DNA of 64,000 bases from Phoebastria nigripes (Eukaryota; Chordata; Aves; Procellariiformes; Diomedeidae), in the NCBI GenBank assembly GCA_035582835.1, contig JAYKAV010001798.1:1212037-1276036 (forward strand), given 5' to 3'. The stretch's first letter is position 1; each line of letters begins with the position of its first letter. A program made the translations under genes and the position numbers. Shown here piece after piece: positions 47,401 to 59,567 of the stretch. The notes under the pieces are model-generated. The model was given only the letters and a program-made list of their open reading frames with translations. It was not told the DNA's origin and did not search any database.

Positions 47401-49518
47401 CAGCACTAGCACCCCAACGCACATGCCGTCTGATCCGGCCACCCGGCGGGAAGATTTGTGGCACTCAGCTGCTGCTGGGAATGTCTCCGCAGCGGCAGGA
47501 TGGTGTCACCAGCTCCCCTGCCCTGGGACCATCGGGACAGATGGGCACATCCCCCCGGCACCGCTGGGCAGGCACGACGGCGGTCAGCATTTACATGTGT
47601 ATGAGTGGCCTCCAAAATTATTTGTAAGACGCAACTGAGGACAAAGAGGAACACATGGGTAGGGGGGGACCGAGTGCCTGTCCACAGCCCCAGCCATNCC
47701 GGGACTTCTCCTCTTCTCTGAAGCAGAAAAATAGGGTTATTTCTGAGGGCAATGTGAGCGTTAGTTGGCCCCAGTGCCTGCGCCTGGAGAATAGATCTAT
47801 AACCTGAACTGGAATTAATGGCTTTTAAAATGTCCATGTGTTATGGGAACTTTAAAGAAATGTTCAAAGTACTATTTCTTGACTTTGGAGTTACAGCTAG
47901 TGCAATGAAACACACTCTTTTCCCATATATTTAGCTGCCACTGAATGACATTTGATGTGAAAGGTGACAATAGAACGAAGACAATAATGTTTCACAACTG
48001 CAGAATCCAATTTTAAGGAAGGGAATAACACTTTTGACTAGTTATATATTCACTGGTCTATATAATTTAGTGGTACATTACGTCCCCCTTTGGACTGCAG
48101 CACTGTGATTAGAGGAGCAAAAATAGCAAATGCACAGAACTGACAATGATTGATGTAACATGATCAATAAAGAGAAATTCAGCTGTCTAAGGCTTAAACT
48201 AGTATGTCAAACCAGTGAAGTGCTAAGTTTAAGATCTCAGAGTTTTTTCTTTAGCTCTTACAAATTAGAGACCTAATTTCTTCATGCTTGCTTTAGCCAC
48301 ACCACACGTATCTTCACTGATTTGTGCAGCGGTACACCTCATCCCTACCTCTTTATTTAAAGTCACGCCATGTGCTCTTAAAGCCCCTGTGCCTGGGACA
48401 GAGGGGAGGACCCAGGCTCACCCTGATGAGCCGGGCTGTGAGGAGGACGGTTGCTCCTCTGCTGCTTGCCTGCCAAGTCCTTGCTGCTCCCACAGCCCCT
48501 GTGCCAGTGCTGGCGCGATGGCTCCTAGCCCAGTGCCAGCCGGGTGGTGGGGCTGGCAGCCAGGGACACGGTGGAATAAGCAAGCCGGCAGAAAGCTGTT
48601 GGCTGGGGACCAATTTCCAGCACATTGCAGCTGCAGCAGGAGAAGCCAGGGCTGCCCAGCATTGGCAGCAGGCCCATCCAGGCTGGAATGGGGGAGCTTT
48701 GCCATGGGACTGTCACCGGCTATGGGGAGAGGAGAGAGGCTCTGGGGCAGCCCGGGGCCAGCCTCCCCCTCCATAGGGTGTTTGCCCACTGTCTCTCGGG
48801 TTTGCAACTTGTGCAGGGGAGAACACAGAGCCTATGTGTCCTTCTGGTGCTGGAAGGACAGAAGGATTTGGAGTGACCTGCGTTGTAACCACCAGCAGAA
48901 TGATCCCCAAGCACTTTGTCCTGGCTCAGGTTTGTAATCGCCGGGGCTGGGACCCAGCAAGCTGCTAGCTGCTTTCCAAAGAGTGTTTGCTCTCTGGGAA
49001 TGACAGCCCCGTATGCCTTGCCACCGTCTTTCCCTCTGAGGTCTGCTAAAGACCATTTCCAGGGCTCCCTCACAGAAACGTTTCACATCCAGCAAAACTG
49101 TTGCATGTGAGGAGCATTCTGGGGCCGGGACAGATGGAGCCGGTGTGTCTGGAGAGGGACTGGGGACTGTGTCTGGGAGGTGAAGCCTCAGCTGAGGGTG
49201 GGGAGGAGAGCCATCATACCTAAGGGAGTATTATTAGAGGGAAAGACTGTACCAAGACTGGCAGTTCGAAGCCGTGAGAGACCAGCGTGCTGGTTTGTAG
49301 AGCTCTGTACTGGCCATAGGTATCTCCTTGCAGAGTGTAGATAGATATCAACCCACTTAAAGTGGCCTAGAGGGAGATTCTGCCTTGATAGGAAATTACT
49401 CTCAGGTTACTCTTGATTAGCTTAAAGACAACTACAAATACAGGCTGCACAGCTTATCACGTGTTTTTTCTCGCTGTGACGCTCAGTGGGAAGCACCAAC
49501 AGGCCGTGTTTGCCCACT
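44423..49518. other. Intergenic or DNAJC5B 3' flank, no gene seen
   Basis: It lies 3' of the DNAJC5B stop codon and probably includes its 3' UTR. A minus-strand AATAAA occurs at 46208-46203, but nothing ties it to the gene. Long open frames at 47.1-47.6 and 48.3-48.9 kb are GC-rich with overlapping frames on both strands and no known domain. Confidence 0.5.
44432..44439 (+). terminator. Pol III terminator (8 T)
   Basis: Eight T's, 9 nt after the tRNA-Tyr; a strong Pol III stop. Confidence 0.8.
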
Positions 49519-49613
49519 CTAGGATTCTGTGCGATAGCTTCGATGCCTGTCCCCTATTAGCTGTGTCTTCTCGGTTGCGTTAGTCGGCTGAAGCACGATA
49601 GGAGTTTCTCCAT
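49519..49613 (-). CDS. DNAJC5B: DNAJC5B last coding exon (C-terminal tail)
   Basis: 95 nt completing D (GAT) and encoding [19 protein letters not shown]...RTES and the stop at 49521-49519. The acceptor is atttag|AT. Closely matches the family C-terminus. Confidence 0.93.
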
Positions 49614-52600
49614 CTAAATTGGGGAGGAAGACAAAAAATACTTCAAGTATCCTTCGCTTGCTACCAAAGTCAGATTTCTTGTTGGCACCACAATATTTCA
49701 TCTGCTGTTCTGGCTATGGCTTAATCTTGGCTTCACAGACAGCTATGTGCATACTGAAGAGGCAGCAATGCCCACACCAAGTCTACAAATGCTCTTACTC
49801 CTTGTCCACGTGCGGTGGCAGATTTCTGGGTGACTATTGCTGCTGTTATTAAACTGGACATTAGCTGTACCTGGTGCTTTGCAGAGATTGCAAGATAAGG
49901 GTCCTTGCCTGTTCCAATTGCAAGTGCTTGTTCCTGCAAATGTCTGAATGTAATGAGCGCTGTTGTGAGTCAGCAAGCACTAACCTTGACAGCGTTTGCG
50001 AGAATGGGCCAGAAATGAGTCTTAAGAAGGCAAAGTTAACAGTAAAGAAAGAAGAGAGTTAAAAGAAAAAAATGTGTGAGCAGTAATTTACTTGAGAGGG
50101 AAGAAATCATATATATCCTGAAAGCCAGCTAGTTAAATAAAAATGTTAAATTGCATTTTGAAGTCTTATGTAATATATATACAATAGGATTTTGAGAATT
50201 ACTGTTTTAATGAGTTTGGAACTGCCAAAAACTTGTATTATCACTATATAAATCCTTACTGCTTTCTCATTCCACACAGTTATGTGTTTGGTTTCCCAAT
50301 ATATCTGTAAAAAATACATTTGTTGTGGAGTGGAGGAAAGTGAAGTCCTTACAGAGTTCCCTGATGGCTGTTGTGTTCCCGTTGATAATGAACAAGGTTT
50401 GGCTGCCCTTCTCCTGGGCCTCTTTCCAACCCACTATTTTTGCGGGGGGAGGAGGGGACTCAAGACTTAGAGACTGACTTTTAAAGGTTCAGCCCTCTCA
50501 GTGAAGTGTTTTCATATGAAAAATTTTGGACTGTCTATATCTTGATAGTAGCACAGACTTCACAGTAATTGAATAGAAATAATGACTTTTTTTGCCAAAT
50601 GACCGAATGTTCAGAAAAAAACTCATCTGACATTTCCTCCTGTTTACATGACAGTTGATGGGATGAATCATGGGCAAAAGATGTAATGTACAGGAGTAAC
50701 TTAACCCAGAGCAGGAAGCTAATTGCATGCCATACGGCTTCCCCTCAGTGGGGGTAGAACAACTTTGATGCTGTCAAGGTGAAAGGCAAGAATGATTAAA
50801 TGCCAAGCAGCTTCTCTGTATGGGCAATTCCGTATTTAGACACAAGGTCAAAGTCAGACATGTTTCATAACTTCTAAAATACATGAGTAATTAATGCTTA
50901 GAGCTCAGCTCGGGCGCAGATTAGTTTGGCAGTTCCAATCCATTTTTAAGTTGTGATGTATTTTCTAGATTTCTGAGCAGCACTCCCTCCCACCCTCTGC
51001 TGCCTCCAAGTTGTTCATTTTAAGGAAGATTGTTGATGGAGGGCAGAGGCTAGCAGTTCATTTTGCTGTGATACCCAGGTGTGCAACAAGAGAATAGGAC
51101 CCACTGCAAATCTGTCGCATTGCTTCCAGCTGATCTGCAGACAGTTCTGAGCTGACACCTTCCCCAAGTATTTTGCTGCCCACACCCTTCTAAGATTTAT
51201 GATGTTTTTTATCAGAACAGGGACCCATGGTATAATAAACTGTACAAATATAGCCTGCTAATGGAGAGCTGCAGAATAGAGGTGCGGCAGAATTCACAGT
51301 TTAAACTGCTTTCTATAGATAGCTCTTGCTCACTGTTCGCCTACATTGGTATCATATGGAGTGTGGAGGAGACAATGAAGTGCTAAAAACTTATTGCTTC
51401 TGAGTTGGGAAAGTATTTTGTTATTAAGGTTCTTTTTTTCTTTTTCTTATTTTTTTTCTCTCCCAGATTTCATTTTCTGTAAAATGGAAGTTGGTCTAGA
51501 AATGCCTTGCTTTGTTCTTACCATGATAACCAAACAGGAGAGGAGAACAAACCTGCCAAACTGCTCGAGTGCATCATTACAGCCTGAAGTACCAAAGCAA
51601 TCCAAATTCCAACAGCACCTCCTCTGGGACCACAAAAGTCAACAACATGTTTGCCATCGACTTCAGTGGAAGCAAAATCTGGCAACCTGCCCCATGTGTG
51701 CAAGTGAAAGTGATGAAGCATTGCACGCATCCATGCTGCAGATGAGCGAGTGATACTTCCCTCTGCCAGTGTATTTTTGCAGGTCACCCGTAACATCATG
51801 GCATGATACCACAGATTACCATACTTTTTTAATGTCATGTTTGATCTGAAACCCTAAAAAATGTCATGTTTAAAATGTAATAATCCAAATGTAAGACTTA
51901 TTTTGGAAAGCGATCATCCATTGTACGTTAGGCCACAGTCCTCTGTGGTACAAATCAATAGTCGTGAGAAGAAATCACCGTAACCTAAGTACAGGCCAGG
52001 GCTTGCAAATCCCTAAGTTCCTTTAGTTCTGATGGTCATGGTACCCATGGAAGTACATGCTGAGATATTCAACTAGCTGAGCACTAGAACTAGTCAAATA
52101 TATTTGAATAAAACTTTCTTCTAGAGGAATATGCCATTTTATCAGAATTGAAGCCTTTGACATGATTGTGTTGATTTCAGTGACAACTCACTTTGCTTTT
52201 ACATTTTAGGGAATGGATCACTGAATTTTTGGCCTCTTTTTTTCACTAATAATTATGTTTTATGGTATGTTAATTTGAGGAATGAAATCAACTGTGTAAC
52301 ACCTTAATTTTGTTAAGGAGAAATGTGAGGGACTCTGAAAATTATTACTGTTGTGCCAGCTCAAAAGATGAAGTCTAAATCTCCACTCCCACAACATGCA
52401 TATTGCCTCTTCTGTGCAGTACGGCCGGCTCCAAGCAGCTCCCACTGAGTGCAGCAACAACTGGTGGAGACTCGCTCGCAGAGGTTTTTTAGCATCAGGA
52501 ATGCTGATGTTTTATGGATGTTGCATTCCTTAGAAAAGCAATGACTGACTACAAAATATTTGGATAAATTAAAGTATGGCCTTAGCTTGAGAATCTACAT

Positions 52601-55600
52601 TTTGACCTTAGCAAAAAAGTTCTGGCTAGCAATAATATAGATACTGGGGACAGCAGGAAGCAAAGAAATTAATTACCAGGTAGAATGCTCAGTCTGTGGG
52701 CAGAGGGCATGCGAAGAATTTGGATCCTAATAGAATTTCCTCTTCCAAAATGAAATCTGCTGCAAGAGTGGTTACAGTTTGCTTCTGAATTAACCTACAG
52801 GAGCATTTCTATTATTTACATAAAGGAAGCCATGAGTATTCATTTCTATGGCCCAACATTTGAAAATGTCTGGTGGAAAAGTCCAATCTTTGCCATTCTA
52901 AGTCAGCTGCATCTTTTTGGCCAGCATCCCTAAAATTTGGGGGGAGGGAGGGAGGGAGGAAGTGCAGTTTGAGCTGGTTATCATTCATTTTTCTAAACGT
53001 AGTGTCTATTTTCCTTTCGGCTGCAGAAAAGATGCTCACATTATCCTCTGTCAGGAAGTTTTTACTTTTATTCCTGATATGTTGGTCTCTTTTAATCTAA
53101 TTTTAAAATAAAGAGAATTCTACTCTACTGAGGCAAGCTGGTTTTGATTGGTAGGAAAATGTAGCAAGACTGAAGAGGAGGGTAGGAAAGGTAGAAATAT
53201 CTAGTTTTCTCCAGGCCCTCCCTATATACTTAATACTGTCTTCAAAATACTTAAAACATGTAATTCCACATTCTGTTAATTTTTCAGACTGGTACTTTGC
53301 TAAACATTTTAAATTATTTTTAAAAATTGATATCTCAGTGAGACTTGGTGGGAGTAAAGGCATGGGAAGGTGGCCTAAAATTACTGAATACCAATAAATA
53401 CCACCTGTGCTGGAAGGAGGGAGAAATTTTTTTTCTGCCACTGGGGAATTTTGTGCTGGATTTAGAGAGAGAGCAAAATACCTGCCAAATTACAAAAAAG
53501 GCAGAATTAAAAAATTCTTATCCTTCAAAGTTCCATCTTCATATTTCAGACTTGGCTTTGGTGTCATAGACCCATAAATATCAAGACCCATTTTAGATTT
53601 GCACTTTTCAGGTGCCTAATGTCATAGGGTATATTGCATTTTTTTCAAATAATGCATTGTGCTTATAAAGCTTTCACTAATAGTTTTTGTTGCCTTTGCA
53701 GAGACTGATGAAGTATGATCAATTTTTAAGCTGACTGTATTTACCTTGATACGCCTCTAGGCAAAACCAATTTAAAAACACCACCACACATTGGCATATC
53801 AGTTATATAAATAGCATTTGTTTCAACTACTACAAGTGTTTTGTTACATATTTAAGGAAGGGTAAATTTGTGTGAAAAGTTGGGGGGAAAAAAATTCTTC
53901 CTGCTAAGGGAACATGACATTTGCAATCTGGCAGTGCTAATTTAATCATAATAAACGTAAGAATATAACAGCATAAGACCTTCCATAACAATGGAAGAGA
54001 AAAAGAGTGAGCTGACTGCGTAGGTCCTTCTTCATAAAAAAGCGTAATCCTAATCATAGTTTATATAAATTTGCAACTGAGAAGTGGGCTAGGTCTTCCC
54101 CTGATACCTTGGCCTCTTATTGCTGGAGCAAGGATCACTGCCTCTCTCAGCCTGTCCTCCAAGTGTCCAAATCTAACCAGTTTGAGATGTTTCTGCTTCC
54201 CCTGAAGATGAAGGCAAAACTCTGCCCCACTTCAGCAGATTAGGACAGGGCTCTTTGTTCAAAATATGTAAACCACGCTAGTGCCAAATTAGGAAATCAC
54301 CACCATCAACCTTTGGTATAGCCAAAACCTGAGTGTGCAAGCCGAGAAAAGAGGGTGACCTGCTGCGAAGGGGGTCCTGCTGCCCCCAGCCCATGTTCCC
54401 GGCTGGGCACTCTTGCTCACTTCTTTGAGCCAGCATTAGCACTTGGCCTGCCCCATCGTGAAGCACGGCAGAGAGTTAAACGGGCAGGGAACTACACACA
54501 TTTTTGAGAGGATTAGTTTTCACCTGGATCGTATCCAAGATCTGGCTCCTGGTAAGGCAGTACAATTGCTACTGTCAGTGCAGAAGTGAGCGAGCATCTT
54601 GGGGGCTGGATGGGAGAGGGGCAGGACTGCAGCAGCTCCCATGCAAACTCTCTTAGGTTACTGCACAACCTTACTGTTGGAAACTTTGCATCTTTTCTTG
54701 AAGCCTTTTCTTGAATGGGTACAGTTGGCCCATCACAGTCAGTGATAAATTTTACATGAATAAAAACCAAATTACAGCTTATTCAGGCAGATCAGATGTG
54801 GCAAGCACCAGTCCAGGCAGAGCCTAATCTGTAAGTACAGGATCTAGGATATGAAGAAATGTGGGCATGGGGGCTAGAGGGTGAACATTGTCTCTTAAGA
54901 TGAGCCCTGAGACTTCTAATGTGTAAGTGTCTCATAAGAGATACAGGAGATACTGAACTGTTAGTGCCATAAGTTTAGTTTTTCATTAACACACAACTTG
55001 GGAAGTTCTTCAGGTCATGGTGTTGGCTGGAGTGAATTGGCATGTCTCCACTGATGTCTGGAAGCCGCCCCCGCATCGTGAGCAGAACATCTGGCCTACA
55101 GACTTTAAAGATTGTTTTGAACAGCTTTGCCACACAGTCAGCCCCTATAATACACACCTCTTTCCATGTCGTTCTTAATTTGCTCTTCCAAATCTTCTGG
55201 AGACACACAAAACTCCTGCTCTTCCCCTTGGGGTCCTTTGGGTTTACACTTTCCACAGCAGCAGTTGAAGCAGCAGCAGAGGCAGCAGCAGAGGTAGCAG
55301 CCTGTCAGCAGGCCACAGACTGCAAACAGGCCCTGGGTTAAACACAGTGGGAGGAAAACCCTGTCAGCAATGACCTTCCTGAAACTCGTGGCAGCCTCTT
55401 ACAGCTGAAGGCTGATCGTCAAAGGAACTTGGGTTCCCAAGTGCTTGGCACCCAGAGGAGTCAAGCCGCTAGCCAAGTGCCTAAACAAGGGCCAGATCTT
55501 CCAGAGTTCTCCTCATCCACCAGCTCCTACTTGCCACTCAGGACCACGTCCACAAAGAAGACACCAACCAACAGGCCCCCACATGCTCAACTTTTGAAAG

Positions 55601-58600
55601 TCTGTCTTCAGCTGACGGCCCTCAGAAAAAACTTCCAGGCGGTATGCAAAACCCCACCCACCTTAAAATGACTCATTTCCATCTTAAAAATGACTCATTT
55701 GCCCAAGATCNTTTTTGCAAACAGTTATTTACTGGCAGGTTCTTGTCAATAACAAAACCGCGAGAAAAAGAAGCAAAGACCCAGATGCATCCCATGTAAC
55801 CTTAGGCACTGAACTAAGGCATCCAAATTAGGAGTGTAGCCCCCGTGGGCTCCCCACATAGTCAATGGTAAGTTGAAAGCCCTTCCAGAGTGTGGTTCAG
55901 CCCTGGGAGGATTTGAATTGCCCGTTGGGAGTGTCTCTCTCTCTCCCCATTAGCCTGTGCAGGAGCACACAGGTGACAACTCCTAAATTAGACTCCTCGG
56001 GCTGTGGGGACTGAGGCAGCAAGAAGTTCCCACCTGCATCGCCCTCTGCTCACTCCTGTCCCTCTGGCGCAAAGCACGGAGGCTTCAGCAGAGTCAGCAC
56101 AACTGCCTAGGGCCGAGACCAGAGATCTCGGCCAGATTCAACAGCCAGAAAACTTTAATTTACAGAGCTTTTCTTCCTCCAGACCAGGTCACTGCCTGGG
56201 TTCACAGCACAGCTCCACAGCTGCTTGCATTGGGGGCTGCGTGCCATGTCACGGCAGTGGGACGGGGGGCTGCAGAAGGGGAGCCCTTAGGCTGGCATTG
56301 CTGCCCCATGCTCCATGGGTGCATGATGGCAGCCTGGCTCCCGACCCGGGGCAGATCCAGGCCTGCACCAAGATGTTTGTGGCAAAGGAGAAACCTCCAC
56401 ATGTCATCGTGGATATAGTGGTGTAAGGGTAAAGGAAAGCCAGTGATGATCCTGAAAGGGGAATCCAGGCTGATATGTGGAACGTGTATATAAAGCCAGC
56501 ACAGCTTTGTGGCCACCAGCTATATATAAGTTAACTTGAAGGTACAGCCAGGCTTTAGCATTATAGTTATACAGTCTGCCCATTACTAACTATTTGTTAT
56601 ATTCATAAGAAAACATGCCGCTGAGGAAGAAAGCAAGCACAAACGTCAGGATATTGTCAAACTTCGGCAATGAAGCTATGTAAATAACACTCAGTTATGT
56701 ATGCATGTCTCAGGCAATGTTAGTGGGGGCCGACCGGAGCATCTTTGAAGGTAATAAGACTATTTACATGCCTAATATTAGTATAGGCATGTATCAAGAG
56801 TGAACAAGGTGGTTTTAAATGAAAAGAAGGACTCNGACTTTTTCTTTTAAAATGTTTTCCTTCCAACAGACACCCAAATATGTTCTAAATGCCGTAACCC
56901 CTGAAATAAGTTATCTGACTGTTTATCATTTATGCCATAATGGAGAATAAATCACCACAATGGATAGAATGAAAAAAGACAATAACAGTGTATAGAGGGA
57001 AAAAATATTTGAATTTATTCATGATACCTTAAATGTTTCAAGATTTCTTCTGCTTATCATAGTTGGTAAATCAAGAATCTTGATTCTTGGTAGAGGGTCT
57101 TCATGGTAGAGGGAGAATTGCTTTTTGCTAAAACAGTTAAACAAGTAATGCCTATGCCTGCCAGTGGAGAAGCAGTTGAAGTTCCCATTACCTATGTCAG
57201 TATGTTCCCAGTTTAATATGCCTGCTAAGAAGTCTGGCACTCTGGAAAAAAGTAATTTTCACTTTGCATTTCTCCTTTCATTTGTGTTTCCTTACTTCTA
57301 ATGATACAACTCCTGACAATTGTCAATTAGATTCTGAGTATGAGTGTGATAGGAAAGAGGATTTACCAGGAATGTTCATAGTTGAAGAGGAAGATAATGA
57401 GTGAAAGCTGTGGTCCCTACCACTGGTGTCTTCTACCAGAATGGAGGAAATTAGGGGTCCAGAGGTGGTCTGCAGCTGATGCCTGAGACTCAAATAGTAT
57501 TATGATGGCCAATATAAAAACCTGAAACTGATCCAGCGTTTGTACATGAGTTAAAAAGAGATGAGGAATAGTGAGCTCAGCTTGCAAAAAACACTTGGTG
57601 GCCTGTTTATGCTCTGGAGGTGGCAAGATTTTAGGTTGGAGGAGGGATAGAGAGACCACCTGTGACAATCCTCAAATGAGTCTATATGCATATTTTCGAT
57701 TTTTTTGCACAGAATTCTTAAAAACCAGGAAGCAGTGATTACTTTTGCTGGGATATTCAGCATATCTCGTCTCACCTCCGGGATACAGTTTCCTTGAAAC
57801 AATCCACACATTCCTCCTTTAGCTGTTAGGGACTTACAAGCTTCTCTCTGTACTCTCCAGTGCTCTCCTTATGAGTCAAAGCCACAGCAGTTATTTCTGT
57901 TCCTGATTTTCTAACCACAAAGGATTTTATACTTCATAAAACCTCCATTAAAGATTGGTAAGCAGAAGAGGAAATAAAAGCTAAAAAAGCAGCAAATAGT
58001 GAAGAAAACCTTGTTTAGCAAGACTGTTGAAGGAGTCAATACTGCTGCTCTCTCAGCTCTAAGGCAATGCTTCCTGGCATCTGAACCGTGACAAAGAGGC
58101 TGAAGGAGAGGGTGGACAGCAAAGAAAAGAGGGAATGATCCAGCAGGAAAAGACGGTGGCTGTGGTGGGGAGTCCAGCCTGCAGCAAGAGTCAGCTACAG
58201 CAGCTGCNGGCAGGCAGCCTCCAGCCTGCTTCTGAGGGTGCAACTGCGCCTTTGCGCATTCATTAGTTTCATTCACTGTTCTGCATTTGAGCAGCTTCCA
58301 TCTCATCCTGATTCAGCAGACAAATTATGGCTTCTCAGACCCACAAATTGCCCAAGTGGCTTCCCAGTTTGAAAGGGCACTGCGGGGCAGTGAAGCACTG
58401 GCCTGATCTGTGCTGAACACAGGAATCCATGTTCCACGGTTCTCAGCTCAAAGCTGTCATAGTGTGATTGCCTCACACAGTACAGATAATTTTCCTATGT
58501 ATTCCAGCAGAGTCCTTGCTTTCCTGTGCTTCTATTGCTGGAAATAGGTGGGGACAGCATGGATTTTGCACGTTTTCAATTCTGTTGGTTTGTTACATTT

Positions 58601-59567
58601 CTGTAACATTTCAATATTTGCTGAAACACTCAAATCTGACATACGCAAACATCAGAGGACACCAGTGACATAAGACAACACATGAACACAACTCCTTTAT
58701 GACTACAACAGCCCATGATGTGTTTTTCCTTGAGCAATATGCCAGTTTTTGATGAATCATTCTCTTCCTCTCCTACTCTCTTCCTCCACTCCACCCTTCT
58801 CACCTTTTCTTTCACTTCCTTTCTCTCACCCCCTCACCAGGGCACATATATGAAACCATAATCACAGAGTGTTATGTATTATTATTGCTTACTTACGCTG
58901 TGTGCTATATATAGCAAAGAACACAACTAAATTTGTACTGTAATAACTTATTAACTGGTTGTCACATAAGTGGGACTTCTCGATTTTGAACAATGAGTCA
59001 TTTTTATTTAGTCGTTACTGAAAAGAAAGTAAAAATTAACCTGGAGCACTAGATTCAAATCTAATTAATGTCTGAAAGTGTTACAAAACATGCACTCTAT
59101 TTAACTATTTACCAAGTTAAAAAGAAAAAGATAACATTCTATATTAGCACTATTCTGAGCTGATGTTACTTTCTGCCACTGTTGATTTTCCAGATAATGT
59201 TGCTGTTTAATTAAGCTTTTAGTAGCGGTTTAGATTCAGATCCTACTATTTGTGAAGCCTGTAGAGAGACCATGTTTCTCAGGGGGTTCCTTGTGTATGT
59301 AATTGTCTGTGTGCATTGTAACACTTGATTTCCAACACAAAATAACAGCTTACCTTTGCCCACCAGCTTGAGAGCATGAAGTACGTGTTAACATTTTCCT
59401 CACCAAACTGTTCTGCCACATAGAGCCCTAAAGATCCATACTTGTCATATATGTTTCGCTTGGACAGATCAGTCAGTGTTGCATGAGCATTGTTGATCTC
59501 TTTAAATTTTTCTGCAGCCTCTAGATTGTCCAGATTCTTGTCAGGATGATATTTCAGAGCCAGTTTT
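49519..59567 (-). CDS. DNAJC5B: DNAJC5B (cysteine string protein beta), partial, last three coding exons
   Basis: DnaJ/Hsp40 co-chaperone of the cysteine-string family, which stimulates the Hsc70 ATPase at membranes to which it is anchored by palmitoylated cysteines. Exons are 59567-59354, 55332-55158 and 49613-49519, joining in frame with GT/AG sites to 160 codons plus stop. The order shown is J-domain from helix II with [23 protein letters not shown] linker, short hydrophobic stretch, cysteine string with 12 Cys in [25 protein letters not shown], and C-terminal tail [16 protein letters not shown]. The family is about 199 aa, so about 40 N-terminal residues are missing; I found no matching exon up to 64000. 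Position beside TRIM55 favours DNAJC5B over DNAJC5, although the cysteine-string region itself is DNAJC5-like. Confidence 0.93.
49614..55157 (-). other. DNAJC5B: DNAJC5B intron before the last exon
   Basis: 5.5-kb AT-rich intron. No other gene, tRNA or recognised repeat. A short GGGA run lies near 52940-52960. Confidence 0.7.
55158..55332 (-). CDS. DNAJC5B: DNAJC5B coding exon with cysteine string
   Basis: 175 nt encoding 58 residues from [11 protein letters not shown] to [10 protein letters not shown], phase 0 in and phase 1 out. The Cys-rich palmitoylation block comes from a TGC/GCAGCA-repeat-like stretch. Acceptor acccag|GGC, donor GAG|gtgtgt. Confidence 0.95.
55333..59353 (-). other. DNAJC5B: DNAJC5B intron between J-domain and cysteine-string exons
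   Basis: 4.0-kb intron with N's at 55711, 56835 and 58208. It holds a duplicated AP-1-type site (listed separately). No other gene seen. Confidence 0.7.
55662..55700. repeat. Direct repeat with two AP-1-type TGACTCA sites
   Basis: cttaaaatgactcattt at 55662-55678 and cttaaaaatgactcattt at 55683-55700, with TGACTCA at 55669-55675 and 55691-55697. The spacing is 22 bp, about two helical turns. Intronic, 330 bp 5' of the cysteine-string exon. Function unknown. Confidence 0.6.
59354..59567 (-). CDS. DNAJC5B: DNAJC5B coding exon with J-domain HPD
   Basis: 214 nt encoding 71 residues from [11 protein letters not shown] to MLSSWWAK, phase 2 in and phase 0 out. HPD is the catalytic loop that stimulates Hsp70 ATPase. 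Acceptor tttaag|A after a long pyrimidine run, donor AAG|gtaagc. Confidence 0.97.

Noticed and set aside
48284..48937. 217-residue open frame on the plus strand
   Set aside because: GC-rich, overlapped by open frames on both strands, Cys/Pro/Ser-rich translation with no known domain and no splice context. Treated as chance.
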